In this document: piece after piece, positions 6,742 to 14,348 of the stretch | How the letters are laid out: each line of letters starts with the position of its first letter | Numbering within the stretch: position 1 is the first letter of the stretch | Source of the DNA: a bacterium | GTDB taxonomy: Bacteria; Chloroflexota; Dormibacteria; UBA8260; Bog-877 | Direction: 5' to 3' | DNA length: 21,115 bases | Assembly: GCA_021791455.1 (NCBI GenBank) | Contig: JAJYWM010000111.1 | Location: 1 to 21,115 of the forward strand | Translations under genes and position numbers: made by a program | Notes under the pieces: generated by a model | Told to the model about the DNA's origin: nothing | Seen by the model: only the letters and a program-made list of their open reading frames with translations | Databases searched by the model: none

Positions 6742-7693
6742 ACCTTTCACGGGGGGGAGCGACTTGAGGCGTACGCTCAAACCCTGGTGGAGGTGCTGGG
6801 GGTATCTCAGCGCCGCCCGGCCCACCCTCCGGGAAGTCCGGCCCAAATAGTTGCCGCCATAGCCTATGGCTTTCGCCCTCGGACTGGGCAGCGAGAGCGT
6901 CCCTAGCGAGTGCGGCGGCCTCGATGACCTCCGCTCTAAAGTCCTGGTAGTCCGCCGGCGCCCACCGGGCCGTCAGATTCTCGGCGGAGAGGACCGGGTT
7001 CACGACAGGCGGGACGCTTTCCGGGAAGTCCCCTAGAAAGTCTTCTATCCCAGCCAAGACCGCTACGACGGTCTCGGCGTCCCCAGTCGCTCCTCCAAGG
7101 AACCGCCCTATGAGAACCTGAAGGACGATGGACTTGACTTTGCGCCGATCGCTTTGTTGCACGTCCCGCCATCGCTTTAACATTCGAACCGTCCTGGAGA
7201 ACTGAACGCCCTGCGCCATGCACCAACTCGTGTAGCTTCGCGGGTCGCTGTCATGCCAGCCCTCCTTCCGCCGAGGGACCCGGATGACGGGTGTGGCTCC
7301 GTGCTTAGCTGGAACTACATCTACGTGAAAATGGCCCTCGCCGTCGGCTCCATAGCGCAGTCGGACGCACGGAGCTCGTCGCTCGATCCGTTTTCTGTAG
7401 TCGCCGTCCCTAGCTAAAATCTCTTCCAAGTGCTCCAGGGCACTGTCTGCAGAGTCATCGGCGTCGAAGCCGATCGCAACGGTGTCTAGATCGTATTCTC
7501 GCCCCGACGTCGGCGGCTTAACTGCTGTCTTGTTGGCGTACGATCCTTGAACGAAGACGTCAAGTTGAGGGATCGCCAGTTCTGCAACCAGGTACGACTG
7601 AAGACGGTTCCAAGCCGAGCTGATCTTGCCCTCAGGTATCCCGCCCAACTGGATCCGATCGTGAAATTCGCCGAAGGAAGTGGGTAGTCTCAA
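6734..7693 (-). CDS. CBASS cyclic-oligonucleotide synthase (CD-NTase)
   Basis: 319 residues. The nucleotidyltransferase signature is complete: QGSYANKTAVKP (Gly50-Ser51), then REYDLDTV with Asp68 and Asp70, and HFHVDVVP with the third metal-binding Asp125. CD-NTases make cyclic di- or trinucleotides on phage infection, which switch on a downstream effector. The last 35 residues are Pro/Gly-rich and look disordered (GGPGGAEIPPAPPPGFERT onward, ending RERYA), suitable for a C-terminal tail that Cap2 would activate and conjugate. The start is TTG at 7693, overlapping the effector stop (TTGA), with a strong ribosome site AAGGGAG seven bases upstream; no better start exists. The clade and the nucleotide product cannot be told from motifs alone. 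Identity as the CBASS cyclase rests on these motifs plus adjacent cap2 and cap3. Confidence 0.93.
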   Translation of the reverse strand: MRLPTSFGEFHDRIQLGGIPEGKISSAWNRLQSYLVAELAIPQLDVFVQGSYANKTAVKPPTSGREYDLDTVAIGFDADDSADSALEHLEEILARDGDYRKRIERRAPCVRLRYGADGEGHFHVDVVPAKHGATPVIRVPRRKEGWHDSDPRSYTSWCMAQGVQFSRTVRMLKRWRDVQQSDRRKVKSIVLQVLIGRFLGGATGDAETVVAVLAGIEDFLGDFPESVPPVVNPVLSAENLTARWAPADYQDFRAEVIEAAALARDALAAQSEGESHRLWRQLFGPDFPEGGPGGAEIPPAPPPGFERTPQVAPPRERYA

Positions 7694-8202
7694 CTGTCTC
7701 TCCCTTGGGTGGCACTGTCGCCGCGGCGACTCCTTCTAATCCGCGGCCAGGGCGACAGGTGTAGCCGGACCTGGCGTAGAAACTCATTGCTCGCGGCTTG
7801 GCAGTCAGGGTGTGGTCCCTCTCCATGCCCTTTGTCCCACGGAGGCCTAGGATCTTCGGCCCACGCATCTCGCAAGAGGTCTTCAGTGGCGGAGCGTACC
7901 TCGGCCACGAAGAAGCCATAGGCCGCGCCCATCTCCTCCGACTCCGTGGAAATCCATCCCTGGAAATAGCTGATGGCTTCCTGCCGCGCATGAAACAGTT
8001 CCACGAGCGTGGGCTCTGCTCTCTTGCTTCGCCGGCGGACTCGGTAGACCATTTCCACCCAACCCATAGCAGCCTTGTACGCCTCGCTATATGTGACCCG
8101 TCGCCGCTCCTGAACGTTGTCTAGGTGGGCACGCCAGGCCAGGATGATCGCGACTACAGCCGCTATGATCGCGGCCCAGATGGCCGCCGAGACCGCACCC
8201 AT
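7690..8202 (-). CDS. Single-helix membrane protein, candidate CBASS effector
   Basis: 170 residues. One clear membrane helix at about 4-23 (VSAAIWAAIIAAVVAIILAW) is followed by a basic stop (RAHLDNVQERRR), so the remainder should be cytoplasmic. Residues 35-150 look all-helical, with aromatic-rich helices (YSEAYKAAMGWVEMVYRVRR; LFHARQEAISYFQGWIS; AAYGFFVAEVRSATEDLLRD). The tail is basic and polar. No nuclease, phospholipase, TIR, SAVED or NucC motif is seen. The ATG at 8202 has a weak GGGGTG site eight bases upstream; the stop overlaps the cyclase start by four bases, so the two are coupled. CBASS operons need an effector, and this is the only unassigned gene of the operon, so it is inferred to sense the cyclic nucleotide and damage the membrane. 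I do not recognise the family. Confidence 0.8.
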   Translation of the reverse strand: MGAVSAAIWAAIIAAVVAIILAWRAHLDNVQERRRVTYSEAYKAAMGWVEMVYRVRRRSKRAEPTLVELFHARQEAISYFQGWISTESEEMGAAYGFFVAEVRSATEDLLRDAWAEDPRPPWDKGHGEGPHPDCQAASNEFLRQVRLHLSPWPRIRRSRRGDSATQGRDS

Positions 8203-8273
8203 TGACGATCACCCCGTGAGGGTTGTGGGACTAGGGGACCCAGCCCCGAGGTTGATGTGCTAACGTCACTCAC

Positions 8274-8298
8274 TGATGACGACATTCCGTTGTCATCA
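8274..8298. promoter_or_regulatory. Inverted-repeat operator over the CBASS promoter
   Basis: Two 10-base arms, TGATGACGAC (8274-8283) and GTTGTCATCA (8289-8298), are inverted with one mismatch around a five-base centre. The right arm overlaps the -10 box and the left arm lies just past the predicted start of transcription. This is ideally placed for a repressor. No regulator gene is encoded in the operon, so the binding protein is unknown. Confidence 0.62.
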
Positions 8299-8323
8299 TA
8301 GACTTGGTGTCCACACTGGTCAA
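8295..8323 (-). promoter_or_regulatory. Promoter of the CBASS operon
   Basis: On the minus strand: -35 TTGACC (8318-8323), a 17-base spacer and -10 TATGAT (8295-8300), each one base off consensus. The start should be near 8288, giving a leader of about 85 bases before the effector ATG at 8202. Confidence 0.8.
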
Positions 8324-8592
8324 CGACACGGGGTAGCGACGAGCGGCTTGCCTCTAGAAGTGGCCGCCGGACACCGGAGTCGCTACTCCTATGGCGGTGT
8401 AGAGGGCCGGATCCCCTGAAGCCTGAAGACTGGCTGAGTGCCGGACTTAGAGATGCGGTAGGACAGGCGTCCCACCTGAATATCTGAGTTAACAGAGGGC
8501 GGAAGGAGAGATCCGTTCACGTTTACTACCCCCGTCGAAAGCGATGTCAACGTGACCGCAGGGCCGGACCCCGAGGTACCCCAGCGGGCCGG
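8324..8592. other. Intergenic stretch with nested inverted repeat (8333-8386)
   Basis: No convincing gene. A perfect 8-base inverted pair GTAGCGAC (8333-8340) / GTCGCTAC (8379-8386) encloses a second pair GCGGC (8343-8347) / GCCGC (8363-8367). A transcript would fold into a stem with an internal loop. It may be a bidirectional terminator protecting the CBASS promoter, a small RNA, or an insertion-sequence end; there is no T-run on either side. From 8390 to 8592 I see nothing else I can support. Confidence 0.35.
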
Positions 8593-8930
8593 GTGCGTCA
8601 CTACAGCCCGGCCTTCAAGCTCCGGGTCCTACAGGAGTACGAGACCCTGGACAAGGCCGGTAAATGCGCGCTGCTGCGCCGGGAGGGTCTGTACAGCTCC
8701 CTGATCACCGAGTGGCGCCGGCAGCGAGACCGTGGTGCGGCGGCTGGACTGGCCCAGGGGCGGGGCGCCCGCAAGCCGACCCTCGCGATCGCGAGCTGGC
8801 CAGGTTGCACAAGCAGATGGCCAGGCTCGAGTTGGAGCTGGCCAGGGCCAAGAAGGTGATCGTGATCCAATCAAAACTCTCCGCGCTCTTGGAGCGGTCG
8901 CGGCGCTGCTGCAGCAGCGCTCTGATCTAG
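8593..8930 (+). pseudogene. IS3-type transposase OrfA, frameshifted
   Basis: From GTG 8593 the frame reads MRHYSPAFKLRVLQEYETLD, then ALLRREGLYSSLITEWRRQRDRG, the helix-turn-helix of IS3-type OrfA. After GLAQGRG the homology jumps one frame in the run ggggcggggc (about 8757-8766). It continues there as RPQADPRDRELARLHKQMAR, then ELARAKKVIVIQSKLSALLE, the leucine-zipper tail typical of these proteins, ending at 8930. A single-base indel thus breaks the gene, and no OrfB with a DDE core follows. It is a dead insertion-sequence remnant. Confidence 0.75.
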
Positions 8931-8943
8931 CTGCGCACGTGCC

Positions 8944-9299
8944 CCTGAGCGAAGTCGGCGGCCGGGACGTCATGCGCTTGGAGCAGAAGGCCATCATCGA
9001 CCGCGTCAAGATGACCGCCTACAACGCCGAGGAGTGGCTCCTGGAGCGGCTCGCGCCCCACTACTCCAACTCCGACGACATCCAGCTCCTGCTGCGCCGA
9101 TTCGCCGAGCTGTCTGGCGAACTTCGTCGCACCGCTCAGCGCATGGTGGTCACTCTCGCCCCCCCCCGACACCCCGATCTACCGGCGGGCCCTATGGGGT
9201 CTCTGTGCCGACCTGAGCCAGCTGGGAGTCACCTTCCCTGGCACCGACCTTCTGGTCACCTACCAGGTCGCGATGCACCATTCCAAGCGCGCTGCTTGA
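8944..9299 (+). pseudogene. C-terminal tail of a DDE-type transposase, frameshifted
   Basis: The first part reads RLEQKAIIDRVKMTAYNAEE, then WLLERLAPHYSNSDDIQLLL and ELSGELRRTAQRMVVTLAPP. At a run of nine C (9159-9167) the frame shifts, and the homology continues DTPIYRRALWGLCADLSQLG, then VTFPGTDLLVTYQVAMHHSK to a stop at 9297-9299. I recall this pattern (IK..AYNAE..L...L..HY.n..d...LLR.fa.lsG, then T...YPGTDL...Y.v) from the tails of actinobacterial proteins annotated as putative transposases. No start and no catalytic core remain. It could derive from the same insertion as the IS3-type OrfA remnant just upstream or from an older one. The homopolymer frameshift could also be a sequencing error, but the missing N-terminus means it is inactive anyway. 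Confidence 0.6.
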
Positions 9300-9492
9300 C
9301 CCTACATGCCCAATGGTCCGGAGTGGGGCCGTCGTGGCCCAGACACACCTCCCAAGCCTCATCAGTCCCGTCTGGGATGCTGGCGTTGACGTGGTGCGTG
9401 GCCGGTGCAGAACATTTTGGCTCTTGCCACTCTATACGTGCCCAGATAGTTGCGTCCTGGGACGAAGATGGCGCTACAGCCGTGACTGGCAT
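9256..9492 (-). CDS. Doubtful 78-aa hypothetical protein
   Basis: A frame from ATG 9492 begins 14 bases after the stop of the gene at 9507-9866, a typical operon gap. It contains two spaced cysteines in CSAPATHHV and EVCLGHDGPT, a pattern seen in small metal-binding hypothetical proteins (C.a.AT..v.......vC..H). Against it: it overlaps the transposase remnant by 44 bases, lacks a good ribosome site and resembles no family I can name. It may be spurious. Confidence 0.3.
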   Translation of the reverse strand: MPVTAVAPSSSQDATIWARIEWQEPKCSAPATHHVNASIPDGTDEAWEVCLGHDGPTPDHWACRVKQRAWNGASRPGR

Positions 9493-9506
9493 CCCACCCG
9501 CGCGAC

Positions 9507-9866
9507 CTAGTCTCCGGGCTCCGCCAAAGCGCCCATGGATTGTGCTCTTCTATAGACCTCAATCACGCGCCGAGTTCGGTCCATTTGGTCCTCGCGCCTC
9601 TCTTTGGATCGCTTCCGCTCATCTACCACGGAAATAGGCTCGACGGTAAAAACCATCGTCTCGCCATCATCGGATTCACGGGTAACGATCACGCCCATGG
9701 CCCGGGCCGCCGAGGCGGCCCTTTCTTCGGGATCTCCCTCTGGGTATTGAGCGAATTTGGTAGGGTCGCGCTGCCAGGCCAGGATCTCCTCCAATGCTGC
9801 CTCCAGGGTGTCGAAGTAAGCCTCGGCGGCCCCCCGGGGCGTCGCTTCATGGACGAGGACACGCAT
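9507..9866 (-). CDS. 119-aa hypothetical protein
   Basis: Starts at ATG 9866 with a purine-rich GAGGGAGG just ahead. The sequence is charged and helical: MRVLVHEATPRGAAEAYFDT, then LEAALEEILAWQRDPTKFAQ. A short beta-like part follows (AMGVIVTRESDDGETMVFTV), then a basic helix (ERKRSKERREDQMDRTRRVI). The frame is open further upstream to about 10127, but that part runs antisense through the tRNA-Phe remnant and is unlikely to be translated. No family recognised; no membrane segment or enzyme motif. It lies between insertion-sequence debris and the tRNA-derived junction. Confidence 0.5.
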   Translation of the reverse strand: MRVLVHEATPRGAAEAYFDTLEAALEEILAWQRDPTKFAQYPEGDPEERAASAARAMGVIVTRESDDGETMVFTVEPISVVDERKRSKERREDQMDRTRRVIEVYRRAQSMGALAEPGD

Positions 9867-10073
9867 GCCTCCCTCAAATGAGAGGGAACGGTGCTTGCGA
9901 TACCCGGGATGGTGGCTGCTCACTCGGTCAAGGATAGTCGCTCGGTGGTTTAGCTGGGACGGCCGCACCAGGTCTTGGAGACGGACGACTAGTGGCGACC
10001 AGCGGCGGTCAATGGCGGCCATTCCTGAGTTCGGGGCGGACGCTGACGGACGTCGGCGGCGCCCCTGGTGCAC

Positions 10074-10117
10074 CTGAAAAGTCCGCGTCGGCGGTTCGAT
10101 CCTTCCCCTCGGCGCCA
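10074..10117 (+). repeat. Degenerate tRNA-Phe 3'-half (att-like remnant, left copy)
   Basis: From CTGAAAA (anticodon loop with GAA) the sequence runs through GGCGG-TTCGATC (T arm) to CCTCGGC-G-CCA. The 3' side of the T stem is CTTCC, so two pairs of the stem are no longer Watson-Crick, and the discriminator base is G. No 5' half precedes it, so no functional tRNA. It matches the better-preserved copy at 14430-14474, including flanking GTT.TTG. Between it and the nuclease gene at 10393 (about 275 bases) I see no gene and no clear promoter. Confidence 0.7.
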
Positions 10118-10392
10118 GTTCTTGCACTCAAGGACCGACTGGGGTTACTGGTGGTACGGTTCTCTGACAACAACGCAGGCCCTGCGCCTGAGCCCGGCTA
10201 CGGCAAGGTCACGGGCCAGCAGCCCGCCCAGTAAGAGCGCCGGACGATGACCATCCGACCGACATCGGGTGGCCGGTGCGGCACCCCCCTGTCGACCAGG
10301 CAGCCACAGAGGACACTCACCTCCCGGGGGGGGTCCAGCCGCTGCGGAGCGGTGTAGAGTGCAGCGAGGCCTTCAAGTTGGAGTTCGCCCAG

Positions 10393-11529
10393 ATGAGCAT
10401 CCGGTTCCTTCACACCTCGGACTGGCAGCTAGGGATGACTCGCGCGCTCTTCTCCGCCGACGCGCAGGCCCGTTACGCGGATGACCAGATCGAAGCCATC
10501 CGCCAGCTCGCCCGCACCGCATCCGAGCAAGCGTGCGCCTTTGCCGTAGTCGCAGGCGACGTCTTCGACTCGCTCCTGCCCAGCCGCCGGGTCGTCACGA
10601 GAGCAGTGGACGCCCTCGCCACCTTCAGCATCCCCGTCTTTCTGCTCCCCGGAAACCACGACGCCGACAACCCGGCTGGCCTCTGGGCGCCAGGGCGGAT
10701 GCCAGTGAACCTGCCGCCGGCGGTGCGCGTGCTACACGATGCGACACCGGTCCAGGTCCCGGACCTGCCCGTTGAGGTGGTGGGAGCCCCGTGGCCGAGC
10801 CGCAAGCCCGACATGGACTTATTGGAAGCTGCCCTTGCGCCGCTCGACCCGGCGCCCTCCGGGACGATGCGGGTTGCTATCGGGCACGGCCCCGTTGACT
10901 CTCTGAATCCCGACCCGCTAGCTGCCTCACTCATCTCGGTAGCAGGACTCAGGGCCGCGATCGAAAGCTGCCGGGTCAGCTACGTGGCGCTCGGCGATCG
11001 CCACTCCCTGACAGAGGTCTCAGAGCGCGTATGGTACTCAGGCGCCCCGGTCGCGACCGACTTCGACGAGATCGACAGCAACAAGGCGCTGGTAGTCGAC
11101 CTAGATCCTGACGGGGCGGCCGTCGAACCCGTCACGATTGGACGGTGGCACTTCGTGCGCCGACACTTCGATCTGGACGGCGCAGAGAGCGTTCGCGCGC
11201 TTGCCGATTCGCTGGCCAGCCTTCCCAACAAGGAGCGGACGGCCGTGCGCCTCGCTCTAGTGGGCACAATCGACCTCGCCACAGCCGAACTCCTGGACCA
11301 GACTTTGGCCGAGAGCCGGGACCTGCTAGCGAGCCTCGAGGTCTCGGAAGGTCGGAGCGAACTGGTCGTGATCCCTGCCGATTCCGACCTGGCCGCTATC
11401 GACCTCTCCGGGTTCGCCAGCGAGGCCGTGGCGGAGCTCTCGCGCACCGCAGCCGCCACTGGCCAGGAAGCAGAAGCGGCACGCGACGCCTTGATGCTGG
11501 TCCGACGACTGGCGGCGAGGGGGCGATGA
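10393..11529 (+). CDS. SbcD/Mre11-like metallophosphoesterase (DNA repair exonuclease family)
   Basis: 378 residues from ATG 10393, with GGAG nine bases upstream; the frame is open further 5' but homology starts at MSIRFLHTSDWQLG. Phosphoesterase motifs appear in order: SDWQLG (Asp10, with Gln12 where most SbcD/Mre11 have His), GDVFDS (Asp56), LPGNHD (Asn88-His89), GHG (about residue 166) and ALGDRH (about 200). I recall SDWQLG and ALGDRH from an actinobacterial branch of this family, so the Gln is probably native rather than a mutation. The protein should be a Mn-dependent nuclease working with the ATPase encoded next. The stop overlaps that gene's ATG (ATGA). The pair resembles SbcCD or YhaO/YhaN and may act in repair or in destroying foreign DNA ends. 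Confidence 0.88.
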   Translation: MSIRFLHTSDWQLGMTRALFSADAQARYADDQIEAIRQLARTASEQACAFAVVAGDVFDSLLPSRRVVTRAVDALATFSIPVFLLPGNHDADNPAGLWAPGRMPVNLPPAVRVLHDATPVQVPDLPVEVVGAPWPSRKPDMDLLEAALAPLDPAPSGTMRVAIGHGPVDSLNPDPLAASLISVAGLRAAIESCRVSYVALGDRHSLTEVSERVWYSGAPVATDFDEIDSNKALVVDLDPDGAAVEPVTIGRWHFVRRHFDLDGAESVRALADSLASLPNKERTAVRLALVGTIDLATAELLDQTLAESRDLLASLEVSEGRSELVVIPADSDLAAIDLSGFASEAVAELSRTAAATGQEAEAARDALMLVRRLAARGR

Positions 11530-14195
11530 GGCTCATTCGTATCTCGATCCGCAACTACCGCGGAGTGGAGAAAAGTGAGGTCTCCATGCCAAGCTCTGGC
11601 ATCACGCTCATAGAAGGTCCCAACGAGGTTGGCAAGTCCAGCCTGGCCGAAGCCCTCGATATCCTTCTCGACTTCCCCCACGACTCGACGAACAGACGGC
11701 TCGAGGCCGTTCGGCCGGTCCATCGGAGCGTAGGCACGGAGGTCGAGGCCGAGTTCACCACCGGCCAGTACCACCTGATCTACTTCAAGCGCTGGTTCCA
11801 CCGGCCCGAAACCCGCTTGCAGATCGTGACCCCCGCGCCAGAAAGTCTCACAGCCCGAACCGCGCACGATCGGGTCCGGGCGATCCTCGACGAAACTCTC
11901 GACTGGAGCCTCTACCGAGCGCTGCGGTTCATCCAGGGTGAGCGCGTCCAGCAGGGCGCCGTCGGGACCTCGACCACCCTGGTCGGCGCCTTGGACCGGG
12001 CGGCGTCCGGGGGCACGGCGGACCCCAGGTCCGAGTCGACTCTGTGGGAAGCCATACGCGCCGAGTGGAGCCGCTACTTCACTCCCACAGGACGCGTCTC
12101 GCAGACCCGTGAACAGGCGTCCGCCCAACTCGTGGCGGCCCGCGCCAGGGCCAGCGCCGTGCAGGTGAGCCTGGAGGAGATCGAGAACGCCGGGGAGAGG
12201 CACCGAGACATCACGAGACGGTTGGCCGTGAACCGGCTGGCCCAAGCGGAGGCGACCACGGACCTAGCGGAGCTTCAGGAACGGTCGCGCGACCTCGGGC
12301 TCCTCGCCTTGGACCTTCAGACCCTAAGAGCCGACCTCGCCGGAGCCAAGGCGGGGGAACAGTCTGCGCGCCAGGCACTGGATTCAAGGCACGCCCAGGC
12401 TGAGGCGGTTAGGAGCACGGAAGCCGAACTGGAGAAGCTTCTCGAGCAGAGCCGGAAGGAAGCCCTGCCATTGGAGGAGGCCCAGGCCGCCCACGCTGAG
12501 GCATCACGCCGACAAGCCGGAGCCCAGGAGGAGCTGGAGGTCGCGTCTGCCGCACTGGGGATCGCCCAGAGCGACGTCGCCTATCGCCGGGCAGAGATCG
12601 ATCACCGACTTCTCAGCAACCGCATGGAGCGGGTGCTCAGCAGTCGTGGGGACGAGGTCCGGGCCCAGCAGTTCGTTGATGAGTGCAAGGCCACGACTGA
12701 AGGACGAAAGCTGCTCGAGAATGCGCTGCGTCGCCGGGGGGAGGCGCTGGCCGCCCTTGAGGTCTCCAGCGCAGCCTTGAATCTGGAAGCCCACGCCGCC
12801 GTGGACCTCTCGGTCGACGGCACGGCGATCCACCTCGAACCCGGATCAACGCACCGGGCCCAGGTTGTGGGAGAAATCGTGGTTCAGCTCCACGACCTGG
12901 TCACGCTGCGGGTGACCGGCGGAGGGACGGCCAGGGAACTCCAGGCCAAGGCGAAGGACGCCGAGAACGCGGTGGCGGAACTCGCGAAGCAGCTCGGGCT
13001 GACATCTTCCGATCCTCTTACGGAACTGAATGAGACCCTGGAGAAGAGGGCCAAGGCAGAGCACGACATCGAGGGCGCGCGACGCACCCGCGCCGACGCC
13101 CTTGAGGACCTATCCGGGGAGGAGCTGGCCGCCAAGGTCCAGAGCACCGGTGCCATTGCCGATCGCTATCCGGCGTCCCGCGCCGCGGTGCCACCAATTC
13201 CAGGGTCCCTTGAAGAGGCGGAGGCCGCCCACCGGGCCGCTGAGGAGCGAGTGCGGGTTGCCGCCGAGGACATGGCGGTGGCCCGGGCAGCAGCGGAGGC
13301 CGCCGAGCGACATCTGAACTCACTTCGGGTCCAAGCGAGCGCAAACACCGCTCTAGTTGCATCCCGGCGGGAGCACCTTACGGCCATCGCAGCCACACTC
13401 GCGAACGCCCGCAGCGAGGTGCCGGATGAAACCCTGCTGACCGCGCTGGCCGCAGCCCACGAAGAGGTGGAGCGGCAGGAAGCCCTATTAGCCGAGACCG
13501 AGGCAAGGTACGCGGAGGGGGACCCCGATGGAGTGGAGGCCCGTCTCACGAACGCGGCGGCCCTGATGCGAAGGCTCCAGGCCGAGCACCTCGGTCTGGC
13601 CAAGGAACAGGCCGAGGTGGAGGCCACCCTCCGGGTCAAGGGGTCCAGCGACCTGCAGGCCGCGCTCGATGAGGCCGAACTGGAGGTCGCCCGTCTGGCT
13701 CCTGAGTACGAAGGGCTGGAACGAAGGGCCAGGGCTGCCAAGCTTCTATACGAGACGTTCGCACGGCACCGCGACCTAGCGCGGCAGGCGTACGTCGCCC
13801 CGTACGAGGAGCAGATTCAAAGGCTCGCACGCTTGGTGTTCGCGCCGGACACCCTGGTCCGGGTCGATCCGGACACCTTCTCCGTCCGGACCCGGACCGT
13901 CGCGGGCGTCACGGTTCCTTTCGACTCTCTCTCCACCGGGGCACGAGAACAGCTCGCTGTGCTAGCGCGCCTCGCCTGCGCCATCCTGGTCAACCCCGAC
14001 GGCACCACAGGCGACGTGGGGGTGCCCGTGATCCTGGACGACGCCCTGGGCAACTCGGACCCCACAAGGCTGAAGCGCCTGGCACCAGCATTCGCCGCCG
14101 CGGCCGCGCAGGCCCAGGTGATCATCATGACCTCCACCCCAGATCGCTACCGCCAACTGGGCAACGTCACACTGGTCAGCCTCCGTCCGAGCTGA
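11526..14195 (+). CDS. SbcC/Rad50-like ABC ATPase without a zinc hook
   Basis: 889 residues from ATG 11526, overlapping the nuclease stop by four bases. The N-terminal lobe has MRLIRISIRNYRGVEKSEVS and Walker A GPNEVGKSS (31-39). Long coiled coils fill about 190-430 and 480-770. The C-terminal lobe has the ABC signature DSLSTGAREQLAVLARLA (near 800) and Walker B VILDDALGNSD (near 838). Between the coils, about 410-460, lies a short beta-rich stretch (VDLSVDGTAIHLEPG onward to LRVTGGG) and no CxxC motif, so the Rad50/SbcC zinc hook is absent. This fits smaller SbcC relatives such as YhaN. It should dimerise on ATP, bind DNA and gate the partner nuclease. Both genes lie exactly between two tRNA-Phe remnants and close to a CBASS operon. 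Confidence 0.88.
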   Translation: MRLIRISIRNYRGVEKSEVSMPSSGITLIEGPNEVGKSSLAEALDILLDFPHDSTNRRLEAVRPVHRSVGTEVEAEFTTGQYHLIYFKRWFHRPETRLQIVTPAPESLTARTAHDRVRAILDETLDWSLYRALRFIQGERVQQGAVGTSTTLVGALDRAASGGTADPRSESTLWEAIRAEWSRYFTPTGRVSQTREQASAQLVAARARASAVQVSLEEIENAGERHRDITRRLAVNRLAQAEATTDLAELQERSRDLGLLALDLQTLRADLAGAKAGEQSARQALDSRHAQAEAVRSTEAELEKLLEQSRKEALPLEEAQAAHAEASRRQAGAQEELEVASAALGIAQSDVAYRRAEIDHRLLSNRMERVLSSRGDEVRAQQFVDECKATTEGRKLLENALRRRGEALAALEVSSAALNLEAHAAVDLSVDGTAIHLEPGSTHRAQVVGEIVVQLHDLVTLRVTGGGTARELQAKAKDAENAVAELAKQLGLTSSDPLTELNETLEKRAKAEHDIEGARRTRADALEDLSGEELAAKVQSTGAIADRYPASRAAVPPIPGSLEEAEAAHRAAEERVRVAAEDMAVARAAAEAAERHLNSLRVQASANTALVASRREHLTAIAATLANARSEVPDETLLTALAAAHEEVERQEALLAETEARYAEGDPDGVEARLTNAAALMRRLQAEHLGLAKEQAEVEATLRVKGSSDLQAALDEAELEVARLAPEYEGLERRARAAKLLYETFARHRDLARQAYVAPYEEQIQRLARLVFAPDTLVRVDPDTFSVRTRTVAGVTVPFDSLSTGAREQLAVLARLACAILVNPDGTTGDVGVPVILDDALGNSDPTRLKRLAPAFAAAAAQAQVIIMTSTPDRYRQLGNVTLVSLRPS

Positions 14196-14198
14196 GGG

Positions 14199-14214
14199 CA
14201 CCCCGCCTGGGGTG
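14199..14214 (+). terminator. Hairpin after the SbcCD-like operon
   Basis: CACCCC-GCCT-GGGGTG forms a perfect six-pair stem with a four-base loop, starting four bases after the ATPase stop. No U-run follows, so it may be a weak intrinsic terminator or an RNA 3'-end stabiliser. Confidence 0.45.
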
Positions 14215-14348
14215 ACCCCCTGAACGTAGTCCCTTGGACCGACAAACGGGGTCCACTCAGTCGGACTCAGCCTCCAGCCCAATGTCAGGACGGGCAAGCC
14301 GCTACCCCAACGGACACCCCTACCCAGGCGCACAGTGGCGGATTCCGG

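Noticed and set aside
6742..6846. Cap2 start at 6846
   Set aside because: This would overlap the cyclase by over 110 bases, and the added Arg-rich residues match nothing in Cap2; ATG 6741 gives an eight-base overlap.
8389..8601. A 70-aa minus-strand frame upstream of the IS3 remnant
   Set aside because: No ribosome site, no recognisable family and it overlaps the start of the transposase remnant; insufficient support.
9867..10127. Longer form of the 119-aa hypothetical protein starting at 10127
   Set aside because: Its first residues are the antisense of the tRNA-Phe remnant, and a purine-rich ribosome site is found at the shorter start, 9866.
11145..11525. N-terminal extension of the SbcC-like protein into the nuclease gene
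   Set aside because: The extension is low-complexity, overlaps a clear coding frame and lacks homology; the ATP-binding fold starts at ATG 11526, with an ATGA overlap.
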